The notes under the pieces: model-generated
Seen by the model: only the letters and a program-made list of their open reading frames with translations
Told to the model about the DNA's origin: nothing
The model's database searches: none
Program-made: the position numbers and the translations under genes
Part shown: positions 34,216 to 40,433 of the stretch, piece by piece
How the letters are laid out: every line of letters begins with the position of its first letter
Position numbering within the stretch: position 1 is the first letter of the stretch
From: Calothrix sp. HK-06
GTDB lineage: Bacteria; Cyanobacteriota; Cyanobacteriia; Cyanobacteriales; Nostocaceae
DNA: 40,433 bases
NCBI RefSeq assembly: GCF_001904745.1
Contig: NZ_MRCD01000083.1
Span: 1 to 40,433, forward strand
Direction: 5' to 3'

Positions 34216-34749
34216 ATGAAATCAACATTTTTAAACGCAGCTTTTACATGTAATATAGTCGTTGGTAGTTTTTTAATTAGCAGTTTAACGCAAGCACAAA
34301 CATCAATTATACATGAATTAAAGCTTGCTTCAACACAAAATACTTCTCAAATTGTAGAAGATAACGATATTAAATTCCAACTACAAGGATGTCAAAGGGG
34401 GTTCAAAATCGTAAACTGCTCTATACTAATTACAAATTTATCTGATAAAAATGAAATTTTACATGCTGGAAATTCTTATAGCAGAGAGAACTCTCGTGTT
34501 TTTGACTCTTCAGGGAAGGAGTATGTATCGAAGCAAATACAACTAGATAATAGAAAGGATAGGATGTTCGCCCGAATTAATATAATTAAGGACGTACCAA
34601 TCAAGGCGATATTGAGTTTTGAAATTCCCCCAAATATCCAGAGCGCTAGTACAATTGAGTTAAGTTACTGGGTAAATCGAAGACTCAAAAAGCACAAGGT
34701 AAATTTTCGTAACATTAACTTTACTAGTTCCAGTTCAAGCGGTGAGTAA
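34216..34749 (+). CDS. Secreted or periplasmic hypothetical protein
   Basis: This 177-residue protein starts at ATG 34216, chosen because it opens directly into a signal peptide (MKSTFLNAAFTCNIVVGSFL, then ISSLTQAQ with a likely cut after AQA). A 19-residue upstream extension would bury the signal. The mature part is beta-rich: VEDNDIKFQLQGCQRGFKIV, NCSILITNLSDKNEIL, VFDSSGKEYVSKQIQLDN, then AILSFEIPPNIQSASTIEL. It resembles immunoglobulin-like DUF4352-type domains of cyanobacterial envelope proteins. Two cysteines (GCQ, NCS) may form a disulphide. It ends in a serine run. The function is unknown. Confidence 0.7.
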   Translation: MKSTFLNAAFTCNIVVGSFLISSLTQAQTSIIHELKLASTQNTSQIVEDNDIKFQLQGCQRGFKIVNCSILITNLSDKNEILHAGNSYSRENSRVFDSSGKEYVSKQIQLDNRKDRMFARINIIKDVPIKAILSFEIPPNIQSASTIELSYWVNRRLKKHKVNFRNINFTSSSSSGE

Positions 34750-34959
34750 TATATAACTTGGTATTCAGGCGCCATATATGTAAATGTCTAAACACTTGAA
34801 CATCTAAATATTGATAGCAGGCACCTGTTCCTCTTGACGTTCAATACGTAGTTTTCTTTTTCAATAAAAATAGTACCCTGTTGTGTACCAAGCAAAGTAG
34901 GTAATCCTGTGTCGGCACCGTGATGCATTAGTTAGTAACATTCATACAGAAAAAATATT

Positions 34960-35463
34960 ATGACATCGTTTAACGCAGCCGCTCAACTTCAAAAACCTAT
35001 TCTCAAAGAGGGTTCAAAAGGTGAAACAGTTAAGGAATTACAAAGACTTTTACTAAAATATAAAGTTTATATTGGTACTCCAGATGCCTGCTCTCCTGTA
35101 GGCCAAGAAGTAGTTGATGGTATCTTCGGCGCCAGAACCACAGCGGCAGTCAAAACGTTTCAAGAGCGGATGTTCTTATTACAAGATGGTATCGTTGGTG
35201 ATAGAACTTGGCGTTCATTGTTCAAAGGCGCCCCCGTGGATATGCCCACCCTCAAAAAAGGTAGCAAAGGAGATTTGGTTAAGCGCATTCAAGAAAGAAT
35301 GACAGTTGCAGGCTACGAAGTTGGTAGAATTGATAGCGAGTTTGGCAACAGTCTGGAAAAAGCTGTAAGACAATTACAGAAAAACACTGGCTTGCCTGTT
35401 GATGGTGTAATTGGCGACCGCACTTGGTTCGAGTTAAGCAAGCTGAATACAAACTTCTGCTAA
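34960..35463 (+). CDS. Peptidoglycan-binding domain protein (two repeats)
   Basis: This 167-residue protein has two PG_binding_1 domains: PILKEGSKGETVKELQRLL with DGIFGARTTAAVKTFQ and DGIVGDRTWRSL, and then PTLKKGSKGDLVKRIQERM with IDSEFGNSLEKAVRQLQ and DGVIGDRTWFEL. No signal peptide, amidase or other catalytic domain is attached, so it is a stand-alone binding module or an accessory to a cell-wall enzyme. It starts at ATG 34960 and is followed by a good terminator at 35496. GGCGCC lies twice within it. Confidence 0.9.
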   Translation: MTSFNAAAQLQKPILKEGSKGETVKELQRLLLKYKVYIGTPDACSPVGQEVVDGIFGARTTAAVKTFQERMFLLQDGIVGDRTWRSLFKGAPVDMPTLKKGSKGDLVKRIQERMTVAGYEVGRIDSEFGNSLEKAVRQLQKNTGLPVDGVIGDRTWFELSKLNTNFC

Positions 35464-35495
35464 ATGATTACTTGTAATATAATGTAGTATGATTA

Positions 35496-35539
35496 TTAGG
35501 GTGCATTTGTCGTCACAGATGCACCCTAATTGATTTTTT
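35496..35539 (+). terminator. Intrinsic terminator after the peptidoglycan-binding gene
   Basis: TTAGGGTGCAT (35496-35506) pairs perfectly with ATGCACCCTAA (35519-35529). The loop can add a TGT/ACA pairing. A T6 run follows at 35534-35539. It lies 33 bases past the stop and is a textbook rho-independent terminator. Confidence 0.85.
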
Positions 35540-35559
35540 GCAGGCGCCGTTAATTGTAA

Positions 35560-35806
35560 TCACGCTACAGAATCAAGTAAACCTGACATATCTAATACTA
35601 AGAGCGAGTAAGATTCCGCAAGTTTTGCTACCTCGACTCGACGAAGTTCATCTAACAGAATATTATCTAAATTTATTCGCCAGCGCGCGAGTTGAACTTG
35701 GATGTTAACTAGTTCTTCGGCTTGTTCTGGTTCAATTTCTGCTGCTATCCACGATTGGGAACCACTCCGTCTCGTCAATTACTACTTCTACACCCTTTTT
35801 GAACGC
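35560..35806 (-). pseudogene. Decayed paralogue of the DUF5674 partner protein
   Basis: The open part (72 codons from a TTG at 35778) ends LLVLDMSGLLDSVA, close to the C-terminus of the intact partner at 31866 (KVLDMSGLLELVK). Upstream, the homologous stretch continues in another frame as KKGVEVVIDETEW, matching REVASVVLDESIL of the intact copy. A frameshift near 35750-35775 therefore splits the gene, and no proper start remains. It lies beside a DUF5674 remnant, as the intact pair does. Confidence 0.7.
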
Positions 35807-35898
35807 ACTATTACAAAACGAACGAACGCGCGCACTTGTTTGAAGCTATATGCCTTAAGCGATGGGGAATATCAACGCTAAGAAAGCTTACTTTTTTT

Positions 35899-35997
35899 TC
35901 ATCTAAAGTCGATTTGGTATCCACCGATTAACTCCTCTGTAATTCGTTTTACACGCTCTTTTATAGTAGAGTATGGAATTATCATAGAGCGATTATT
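35899..35997 (-). pseudogene. C-terminal remnant of a second DUF5674 gene
   Basis: Thirty-two codons read NNRSMIIPYSTIKERVKRIT, then EELIGGYQIDFR and a stop, aligning with NNRTMIIQSPELRERITQIT of the intact DUF5674 protein. The N-terminal two thirds are missing; the EAD1-protein gene occupies the space, its stop overlapping by a few bases. The remnant shows that the DUF5674 pair was once duplicated here. Confidence 0.7.
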
Positions 35998-36787
35998 TAT
36001 GATTGAAAAATATTATTTCTAATCTACCAGTAATGCTCCCAACTTCCTCAACTAAACCTCGTAGATAGTTAAGATAATCCTCCGCTATCATAGCAACTTC
36101 CTCATCTGTAAATCCAGATTTTTCTTCATTCAAAGCATAAGCAACGAAATGCTTATCACGTTTATACGTTTCATATTTTTCAGGGTCTTCGGCTTTATAC
36201 CTATAATAAGAGTAAAATGATTTATGAAATTTTTGTAGACTTTCAATAAGTTTGTTGATAGCATCTTGAAGTTTAGGGTTTTCTTCTGTTTCAAGAATAG
36301 CTTCTAAAATAGCTTTCCATGTACCAAAATTTCCTCGTTCTCTTTGACCATGAAAGAGAAAGTCAACTTTGCTCCAAACTTCCTCACGCTTTGATTGATT
36401 TTGAAGAAAGGGACTTATTAGCTGCTGATTTTCTATAAGAGATAAATTAACACAATCAAAAATCTCTTTCGCTGTATTCACGATGTTATGGTTTTTTGAA
36501 TTGTTTACCCGATTTTCTATTTTATTAAGTTTTTGAGCAATCGCTTGCAATTTATCGTTTTTTGGATTTGACTCACACGCACCAGAAATTAAACTTTCAA
36601 TCCATCCTTCAGCTGATGCTTTTTTAATTAACTCGAAGACAATATCTGCTAAGTTACTGTTACCAACAATTGCATCTAACTTTTTCTCTAACTCAAATAA
36701 TAACATTTCCTCTAATGATGATTTGGTGGGAAAGGCATTTAATAAGGCATCACGTAGTTGTTTGCAATCCTGTCCAGATAAATTCAT
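35993..36787 (-). CDS. EAD1-domain protein with an uncharacterised C-terminal region
   Basis: Residues 1-85 of this 264-residue protein match effector-associated domain 1: MNLSGQDCKQLRDALLNAFP, SLEEMLLFELEKKLDAI, NLADIVFELIKKASAEGW. In cyanobacteria and actinobacteria EAD1 works as a death-domain-like adaptor that pairs effectors with STAND or protease proteins carrying the same domain. The remaining 180 residues are helical and unknown (VWSKVDFLFHGQRERGNFG, KFHKSFYSYYRYKAEDPEKY). They may be the effector or sensor. No second EAD1 protein is visible in this window, so its partner lies elsewhere. The gene replaces the N-terminal part of a decayed DUF5674 copy. Confidence 0.78.
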   Translation of the reverse strand: MNLSGQDCKQLRDALLNAFPTKSSLEEMLLFELEKKLDAIVGNSNLADIVFELIKKASAEGWIESLISGACESNPKNDKLQAIAQKLNKIENRVNNSKNHNIVNTAKEIFDCVNLSLIENQQLISPFLQNQSKREEVWSKVDFLFHGQRERGNFGTWKAILEAILETEENPKLQDAINKLIESLQKFHKSFYSYYRYKAEDPEKYETYKRDKHFVAYALNEEKSGFTDEEVAMIAEDYLNYLRGLVEEVGSITGRLEIIFFNHK

Positions 36788-36982
36788 AATTACAAGTGTT
36801 TGTCAATGCGTTTTTCAAGTAGAAGATACTTCTTATTATTTTACGTATTTTTATCGTTGACATCAGGATAATAAAACAATTACGATTTACAGCCCTTCCG
36901 CGTAGCATTCCTTAGTTACACAAATGATTACTCTGTATGGTTTCAAGATACGGCGCCCGTGGTCATTTATACTTCTTCCGTC

Positions 36983-37029
36983 TTGGCGCCTTTCAATAAG
37001 AAAACCCTCAACGATTAATTCGAGGCGCC
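36983..37029 (+). repeat. 47-bp dispersed repeat, copy 1
   Basis: The unit runs from ttggcgcc through caataagaaaaccctcaacg and gattaattcga to ggcgcc. It is bounded by GGCGCC on both sides. Copy 2 is at 39161-39207 with the same length and a few changes. Confidence 0.75.
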
Positions 37030-37116
37030 TCTATAATCAAGCAGAATAAATTTTGCCAGATACGGTGATGTAGAGAACGCACTTACTATTCTCACGATTT
37101 ATTCATCTAGGTTCCA

Positions 37117-37135
37117 GTTTTTAGAGCAAGACTTA
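37117..37135 (+). repeat. 19-bp exact repeat, copy 2
   Basis: This is identical to 11590-11608 (gtttttagagcaagactta) and in the same orientation. The flanking sequences differ. Confidence 0.6.
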
Positions 37136-37170
37136 TTGGCGTTAACGGATTATTTATTTGCCTAAACTCG

Positions 37171-37347
37171 ATGAACAAAAAGTATAGAATGCATAAGAAT
37201 ACGCAGGAAACAAACCCTGGACAATCAGTGTTAACTTACAAAAATACTACTAATTCACTCATCGAGCTTTTGGAATTGCTGGAAAAAATACACTCAGGCA
37301 TTAGTAAAAAAATATCTAAACGAATGGGTATGCCGAGTTTAATATAG
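37171..37347 (+). CDS. Possible small gene, 58 residues
   Basis: From ATG 37171 to TAG 37345 the frame reads MNKKYRMHKNTQETNPGQSV, then a helix SLIELLELLEKIHSGISKKI and a basic end KRMGMPSLI. The amphipathic helix and basic charge are protein-like, but there is no strong ribosome site. It lies just upstream of a frameshifted gene. I do not recognise it. Confidence 0.4.
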   Translation: MNKKYRMHKNTQETNPGQSVLTYKNTTNSLIELLELLEKIHSGISKKISKRMGMPSLI

Positions 37348-37408
37348 TACAATAAATACGTAATTACGGCGCCGATATTCACGATATATTTAATTCAGTA
37401 AGCAATAA

Positions 37409-37772
37409 GTTTTAATTATATTATTATGGGTAAATCTAATAAAAACAATAGTTGTTGGTATCAATGTCTTAAACTGGACTTTGTGGTACGCACAATATAA
37501 AATCATTCTCGGTGCCGAAGTCAAGGTTTTGGAAGACTGGCGGTATGATGTGTGGGGTAAAGATATAAACAATGCACCCACTTATATCCAACAGTAGATT
37601 ATATTTACGCGCGCTTACAGAAAGTATTGAGGATGTTACAGCGCCACTCGTGTCAAACCTTACTACTCTCCGTAAGATAATTTCACTCCATGAATCAGCA
37701 ATAAGGGATGGGGCAAAGCTTTCCTCAACCATGTTGCCCCTGGTGACAGCCTCGCTAGTCACAGAAAACTAG
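37409..37772 (+). pseudogene. Frameshifted gene remnant
   Basis: Two protein-like frames abut. The first (to TAG 37595, no start codon) contains IVVGINVLNWTLWYAQYKII, LGAEVKVLEDWRYDVWG and DINNAPTYIQQ. The second (open from 37572) continues SRLYLRALTESIEDVTAPLV, SNLTTLRKIISLHES and LPLVTASLVTEN. Joining them near 37590 gives a smooth protein of about 120 residues. The start is missing, so I read it as a broken gene. I suspect a conserved cyanobacterial protein but cannot name it. GGCGCC at 37368 lies just upstream. Confidence 0.6.
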
Positions 37773-38000
37773 TGTAAAATAGAACAAAGCAGTAATTTCT
37801 ATACTTAGCGATTAAATAGTCCTCATCCTACACAAAAGGAATCGGCGCCTACCAGCTTCGACAAGTATTCGATGGCTACGTGAACTCAGAGCTATACGGT
37901 ACAATGCTGATAGGTGGTAAATAATTGTATGAAAAGGGCGCCAATACCCAGAAAAATGATACTATTGTTCTTAAATAAATATTAATTGGGAGGGTCTGTC

Positions 38001-38936
38001 GTGACCTTTATAAATCCTAAAACAGATTTTGCTTTTAAGAAAATCTTTGGTTCTCAGCAAAGTAAAGATATTCTAATTGGTTTTTTGAATGCAATTTTGT
38101 ATCAAGAGAAACCTGTGATTTTAGATTTAGAAATCATTGACCCTTATCAGGCGCCACGCATCAAAGGTATCAAAGATTCATACTTAGACGTAAAAGCTAC
38201 CATCACAGAAAATAAAACCGTTATCATCGAGATGCAGGTTTTAAATGTGTTGGGTTTCGAGAAGCGGGTGCTATATAATGCAGCTAAAACTTTTTCAATT
38301 CAGCTTCGAGTTGGTGAAGATTACGCACGATTGAATCCAGTGATAGCCTTGACTATTACCGATTTTGACATGTTTGAAGGCAGTAGTAGAGTAATATCTC
38401 GCTACCGATTAAAAGAAAAAGACGATTTAACCGATTATAGCGATGATATCGAACTCGTATTCGTCGAGTTACCCAAATTTGACAAACAACTAGGGGAATT
38501 ACAAACGTTATTAGATAAATGGCTGTATTTTCTCAAAGCAGCAAATACGCTCAACTCTGTTCCACCCACTATGGAAGAAGTACCAGAAATAAATCATGCG
38601 TTTGAAGTTGCAAGGGAGAGTACATTGACCCCAGAGGAGCTAGATTTGCTAGAAAAACGAGAAATGTTTATTCACGATAGCAAAAATGCAATTTTAAAAG
38701 CGCAACAGGATGCCGAAGCTAAGGGTCGAACAGAAGGTAGAGCAAAAGGTAGAGAAGAAGGTAAAGTAGAGGGTAGGGCAGAAGGTAGAGAAGAAGGTAG
38801 GGTAGAAGGTAGAGAAGAAGGAGCAAAAGAAAAAGCACTTTCTATCGCGCGTTCGCTACTTGGTGTTTTAGATGCACAAACGATTAGCCGAACTACGGGG
38901 TTAAGTGTGGAAGAGGTTGAACAATTACAAAAATAA
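38001..38936 (+). CDS. Rpn family PD-(D/E)xK nuclease (recombination-promoting nuclease/putative transposase)
   Basis: This 311-residue protein starts at GTG 38001, chosen because GGGAGG lies 7 bases upstream; a TTG at 37986 overlaps that site. The family signature is clear: FINPKTDFAFKKIFG, the strand SYLDVKATI and then KTVIIEMQVLN (the D...E-x-Q core), and a leucine-rich helix region. The C-terminus has a charged (R/K)GREEG repeat segment, followed by SIARSLLGVLDAQTISRTTG and LSVEEVEQLQK. Rpn proteins cut DNA and stimulate recombination; they were long called transposases but lack DDE chemistry. The gene is alone and apparently intact. Confidence 0.88.
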   Translation: MTFINPKTDFAFKKIFGSQQSKDILIGFLNAILYQEKPVILDLEIIDPYQAPRIKGIKDSYLDVKATITENKTVIIEMQVLNVLGFEKRVLYNAAKTFSIQLRVGEDYARLNPVIALTITDFDMFEGSSRVISRYRLKEKDDLTDYSDDIELVFVELPKFDKQLGELQTLLDKWLYFLKAANTLNSVPPTMEEVPEINHAFEVARESTLTPEELDLLEKREMFIHDSKNAILKAQQDAEAKGRTEGRAKGREEGKVEGRAEGREEGRVEGREEGAKEKALSIARSLLGVLDAQTISRTTGLSVEEVEQLQK

Positions 38937-39321
38937 ACATTGTAAAGAACAATTAAGAAACTAACAAGGAGAACTGTAACATCTCCCACGTTGGCAATGC
39001 TGACAGGCGCCAGTCCTTGATGTGATAAATTAATCATGTGGAGTAATTTACGTGCAGGCGCCAATACAAATTAAACTTCCCCAGCAGCCACCTTTTTAAA
39101 CCGAATTTACTAATCTAATTACTCAAAATTATAATAATTAACATTAGCATCAATAAAGCGTTGGCGTCACTCAATAAGAAAACCTCAAACGATTAATTCA
39201 AGGCACCGAAATATATTTAAATAAACGTAGTGTCAATGGAGTAATGCTGGAAAATTATGGCGTCGATGCAATATTTAACAATCACAACGAAAGGTGCCAA
39301 TTTAAATTGTTTTGTTATTGG
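38937..39321. other. Intergenic stretch with repeat copy 2
   Basis: These 385 bases contain GGCGCC at 39005 and 39057, degenerate forms (GGCGTC, GGCACC) and copy 2 of the 47-bp repeat. A minus-strand frame (HQGLAPVSIANVGDVTVLL) looks like translated repeat DNA rather than a gene. Nothing else is supported. Confidence 0.4.
39161..39207 (+). repeat. 47-bp dispersed repeat, copy 2
   Basis: Same length and order as 36983-37029, but the boundary hexamers are GGCGTC and GGCACC instead of GGCGCC. The inner part caataagaaaacctcaaacg with gattaattca differs at only a few positions. Confidence 0.75.
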
Positions 39322-39840
39322 TTACAGTAAGACTTCTTGCGTAAAGTTGAATTCAGAGACAATTCGCGTGCGTATCAAGCTGGCGCCTGCCGCCGCAATT
39401 TCTTCTCTATCTGAGTCAGTCAGAAGTTCTTTGAGTAAAGATTTTAGTACTTGCCTATCAGATATAAATTCTTCGGTGTATAAATCATCCTGTGATAAAA
39501 CAGCTTTGATGTGAGGAATAGCTGTATCTGTCGGCGCCAATAATCTATTTTTAATACAAGCTCTCGCAACCCGTGATATTTGCTTGGTGCCGTCACCTAA
39601 GTTCAAGACTTCAATATTTAATCGTGCTTCGCGGTTCAGGGATATACGCAAAGTGGTCAGGCGCCCAAGCAAAGGTAAGTCTGATAATAGTTTACCTATT
39701 AGTGGAGTCCAATCCAAGCCGGCGCCGATATTTCCCCCTACCTCATCTTCGGCTGCAATCGCTTGCTGCATATACTCAGGGTCGAGCATTAAATCAAGGG
39801 GATTAGAAACATCGTGGATTTGTTCTTTTAAGTTGTTCAT
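39322..39840 (-). CDS. Hypothetical protein coupled to the GNAT gene
   Basis: This 172-residue protein starts at ATG 39840 (MNNLKEQIHDVSNPLDLMLD). The frame extends to 39882, but AAGGAGG sits directly before 39840 and the upstream gene stops one base earlier, so 39840 is preferred. The sequence is soluble and mixed alpha/beta (LLGRLTTLRISLNREARLNI, QVLKSLLKELLTDSDREEI). It has no motif that I recognise. Tight coupling to an acetyltransferase suggests that they act together, possibly as a regulator or antitoxin of the enzyme; that is inferred. Several GGCGCC sites lie in it. Confidence 0.65.
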   Translation of the reverse strand: MNNLKEQIHDVSNPLDLMLDPEYMQQAIAAEDEVGGNIGAGLDWTPLIGKLLSDLPLLGRLTTLRISLNREARLNIEVLNLGDGTKQISRVARACIKNRLLAPTDTAIPHIKAVLSQDDLYTEEFISDRQVLKSLLKELLTDSDREEIAAAGASLIRTRIVSEFNFTQEVLL

Positions 39841-39841
39841 T

Positions 39842-40402
39842 TTAACCTCCTTGTAAACGTCGGCGCCAAACAGGGTACTCAAAGTATACTAGCTCATCAT
39901 AATCTTCATCGGGTTCCAAGTCGTACATTCCCCGGTTGTCATAAAACTTTTCAGAACCTGGGAGAGCATGTAACCCAACTCTCCCTTCGTAACCAAGTTC
40001 TAAGCTTCTTTCTCTGGTAAATAATAGTAAATTAGTTCCAACGCCTCGAAGTTTTGGAGGATTTTGAATATCTTTCCTGTTTAATGGCGCCGTAGCGATG
40101 TAGTAAATATAAACTAAACGCTTTCCACGTGTAATTTGTGAACCGTGCATGGTTGTTTCGATAACCAGCAAGCCTTCAGTTTGGTTTTCACACTCAACCG
40201 CATAGCCTTCGTAATTATCGTACCTAGAAACCATTCTAAGTTTTACCATTAAATCCCATAATTTGTCTTCCTGTTTGTACTGTGTAAGCAACGCAACCCA
40301 TTGATTTTCAAAATCTTCAACATGCTTAGTAGTTAAATTGACAATCGTTGCCTCTACAGTTGAGTTGTCGATACTCCTATTTAAATAAATATTTTTTCGC
40401 AT
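39842..40402 (-). CDS. GNAT-family N-acetyltransferase
   Basis: The central part of this 186-residue protein fits GNAT: a strand RLVYIYYIATAPLNR, the acetyl-CoA loop around LRGVGTNLLLFTRERSLELG, then a strand RVGLHALPGSEKFYDNRGMY, where the last block (EKFYDNRGM) is the usual C-terminal GNAT signature, and a strand LVYFEYP. It starts at ATG 40402 with AGGGG upstream. Its last codons encode the ribosome-binding site of the next gene, so translation is coupled. The substrate is unknown: protein, antibiotic or tRNA (as in GNAT toxins) are all possible. It is the last gene in the window. Confidence 0.8.
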   Translation of the reverse strand: MRKNIYLNRSIDNSTVEATIVNLTTKHVEDFENQWVALLTQYKQEDKLWDLMVKLRMVSRYDNYEGYAVECENQTEGLLVIETTMHGSQITRGKRLVYIYYIATAPLNRKDIQNPPKLRGVGTNLLLFTRERSLELGYEGRVGLHALPGSEKFYDNRGMYDLEPDEDYDELVYFEYPVWRRRLQGG

Positions 40403-40433
40403 TTACTACCCCTGATTTTCGTTATTTATATTA

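Larger units (their letters stand above)
36788..37170. other. Intergenic stretch rich in GGCGCC
   Basis: These 380 bases hold GGCGCC at 36952, 36985 and 37024, copy 1 of a 47-bp dispersed repeat (36983-37029) and copy 2 of the 19-bp repeat (37117-37135). No supported gene is present. Confidence 0.5.

Noticed and set aside
39257-39856. Plus-strand frames opposite the GNAT partner gene
   Set aside because: They are shadows of the minus-strand gene, which has a strong ribosome site and translational coupling.

Overview
The window looks like accessory DNA of a filamentous, probably heterocyst-forming cyanobacterium. It is AT-rich (roughly 35-38% GC by eye). It carries families typical of Nostocales: a CHAT/nSTAND/pentapeptide-repeat protein, an EAD1-domain protein, a GEYDVVLG-type HEAT-like protein, an Rpn-type PD-(D/E)xK nuclease, and many small cyanobacterial proteins of unknown function. 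I see no rRNA, tRNA, CRISPR array or housekeeping operon. It could be a plasmid or a chromosomal island that absorbed one. No replication initiator is recognisable.

Left part (1-11 kb): plasmid-like. It holds a truncated tyrosine recombinase, a two-gene unit of unknown function, a complete tyrosine recombinase, and a pair coding for a helical protein and a caspase/CHAT-like protein (4181-6025), which is a candidate uncharacterised defence pair. Next comes a partition locus in which both genes are broken: parA has a 5-bp tandem duplication in its P-loop, and its partner has an in-frame stop. The partner's DNA is a dense AGTCA-type repeat array, and similar repeats lie inverted upstream of parA. 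A ribbon-helix-helix gene sits beside three copies of a 15-bp operator- or iteron-like repeat. Two small genes and a DUF559-like nuclease follow.

Middle (11.7-18.8 kb): a restriction-modification-like defence island made of a small XRE regulator, a 996-aa Eco57I-type adenine methyltransferase/specificity protein, and a 1119-aa phospholipase-D plus SNF2-helicase protein.

Mobile element (19730-25192): a compact Tn7-like transposon of 5463 bp with TnsA, TnsB, TnsC and TniQ, all on the minus strand. It has 27-bp terminal inverted repeats (24/27 identical), about four TnsB-type sites at each end and no obvious cargo. TniQ is interrupted by a frameshift at a seven-base homopolymer. A diverged second right end lies 6 bp outside the left end, so a related element once sat next door.

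Right part (25.2-40.4 kb): a large CHAT-nSTAND-TM-pentapeptide protein, a third tyrosine recombinase, a SAM methyltransferase, an intact DUF5674 gene pair plus a decayed copy beside an EAD1 protein, a secreted protein, a two-repeat peptidoglycan-binding protein, an Rpn-type nuclease and a GNAT acetyltransferase with a coupled partner. The hexamer GGCGCC is very frequent here: I counted about 30 sites in the last 10.3 kb, about 8 in 25.2-30 kb, about 7 in the first 20 kb and none in the transposon. It behaves like a HIP1-type genome signature and marks which segments are long resident.
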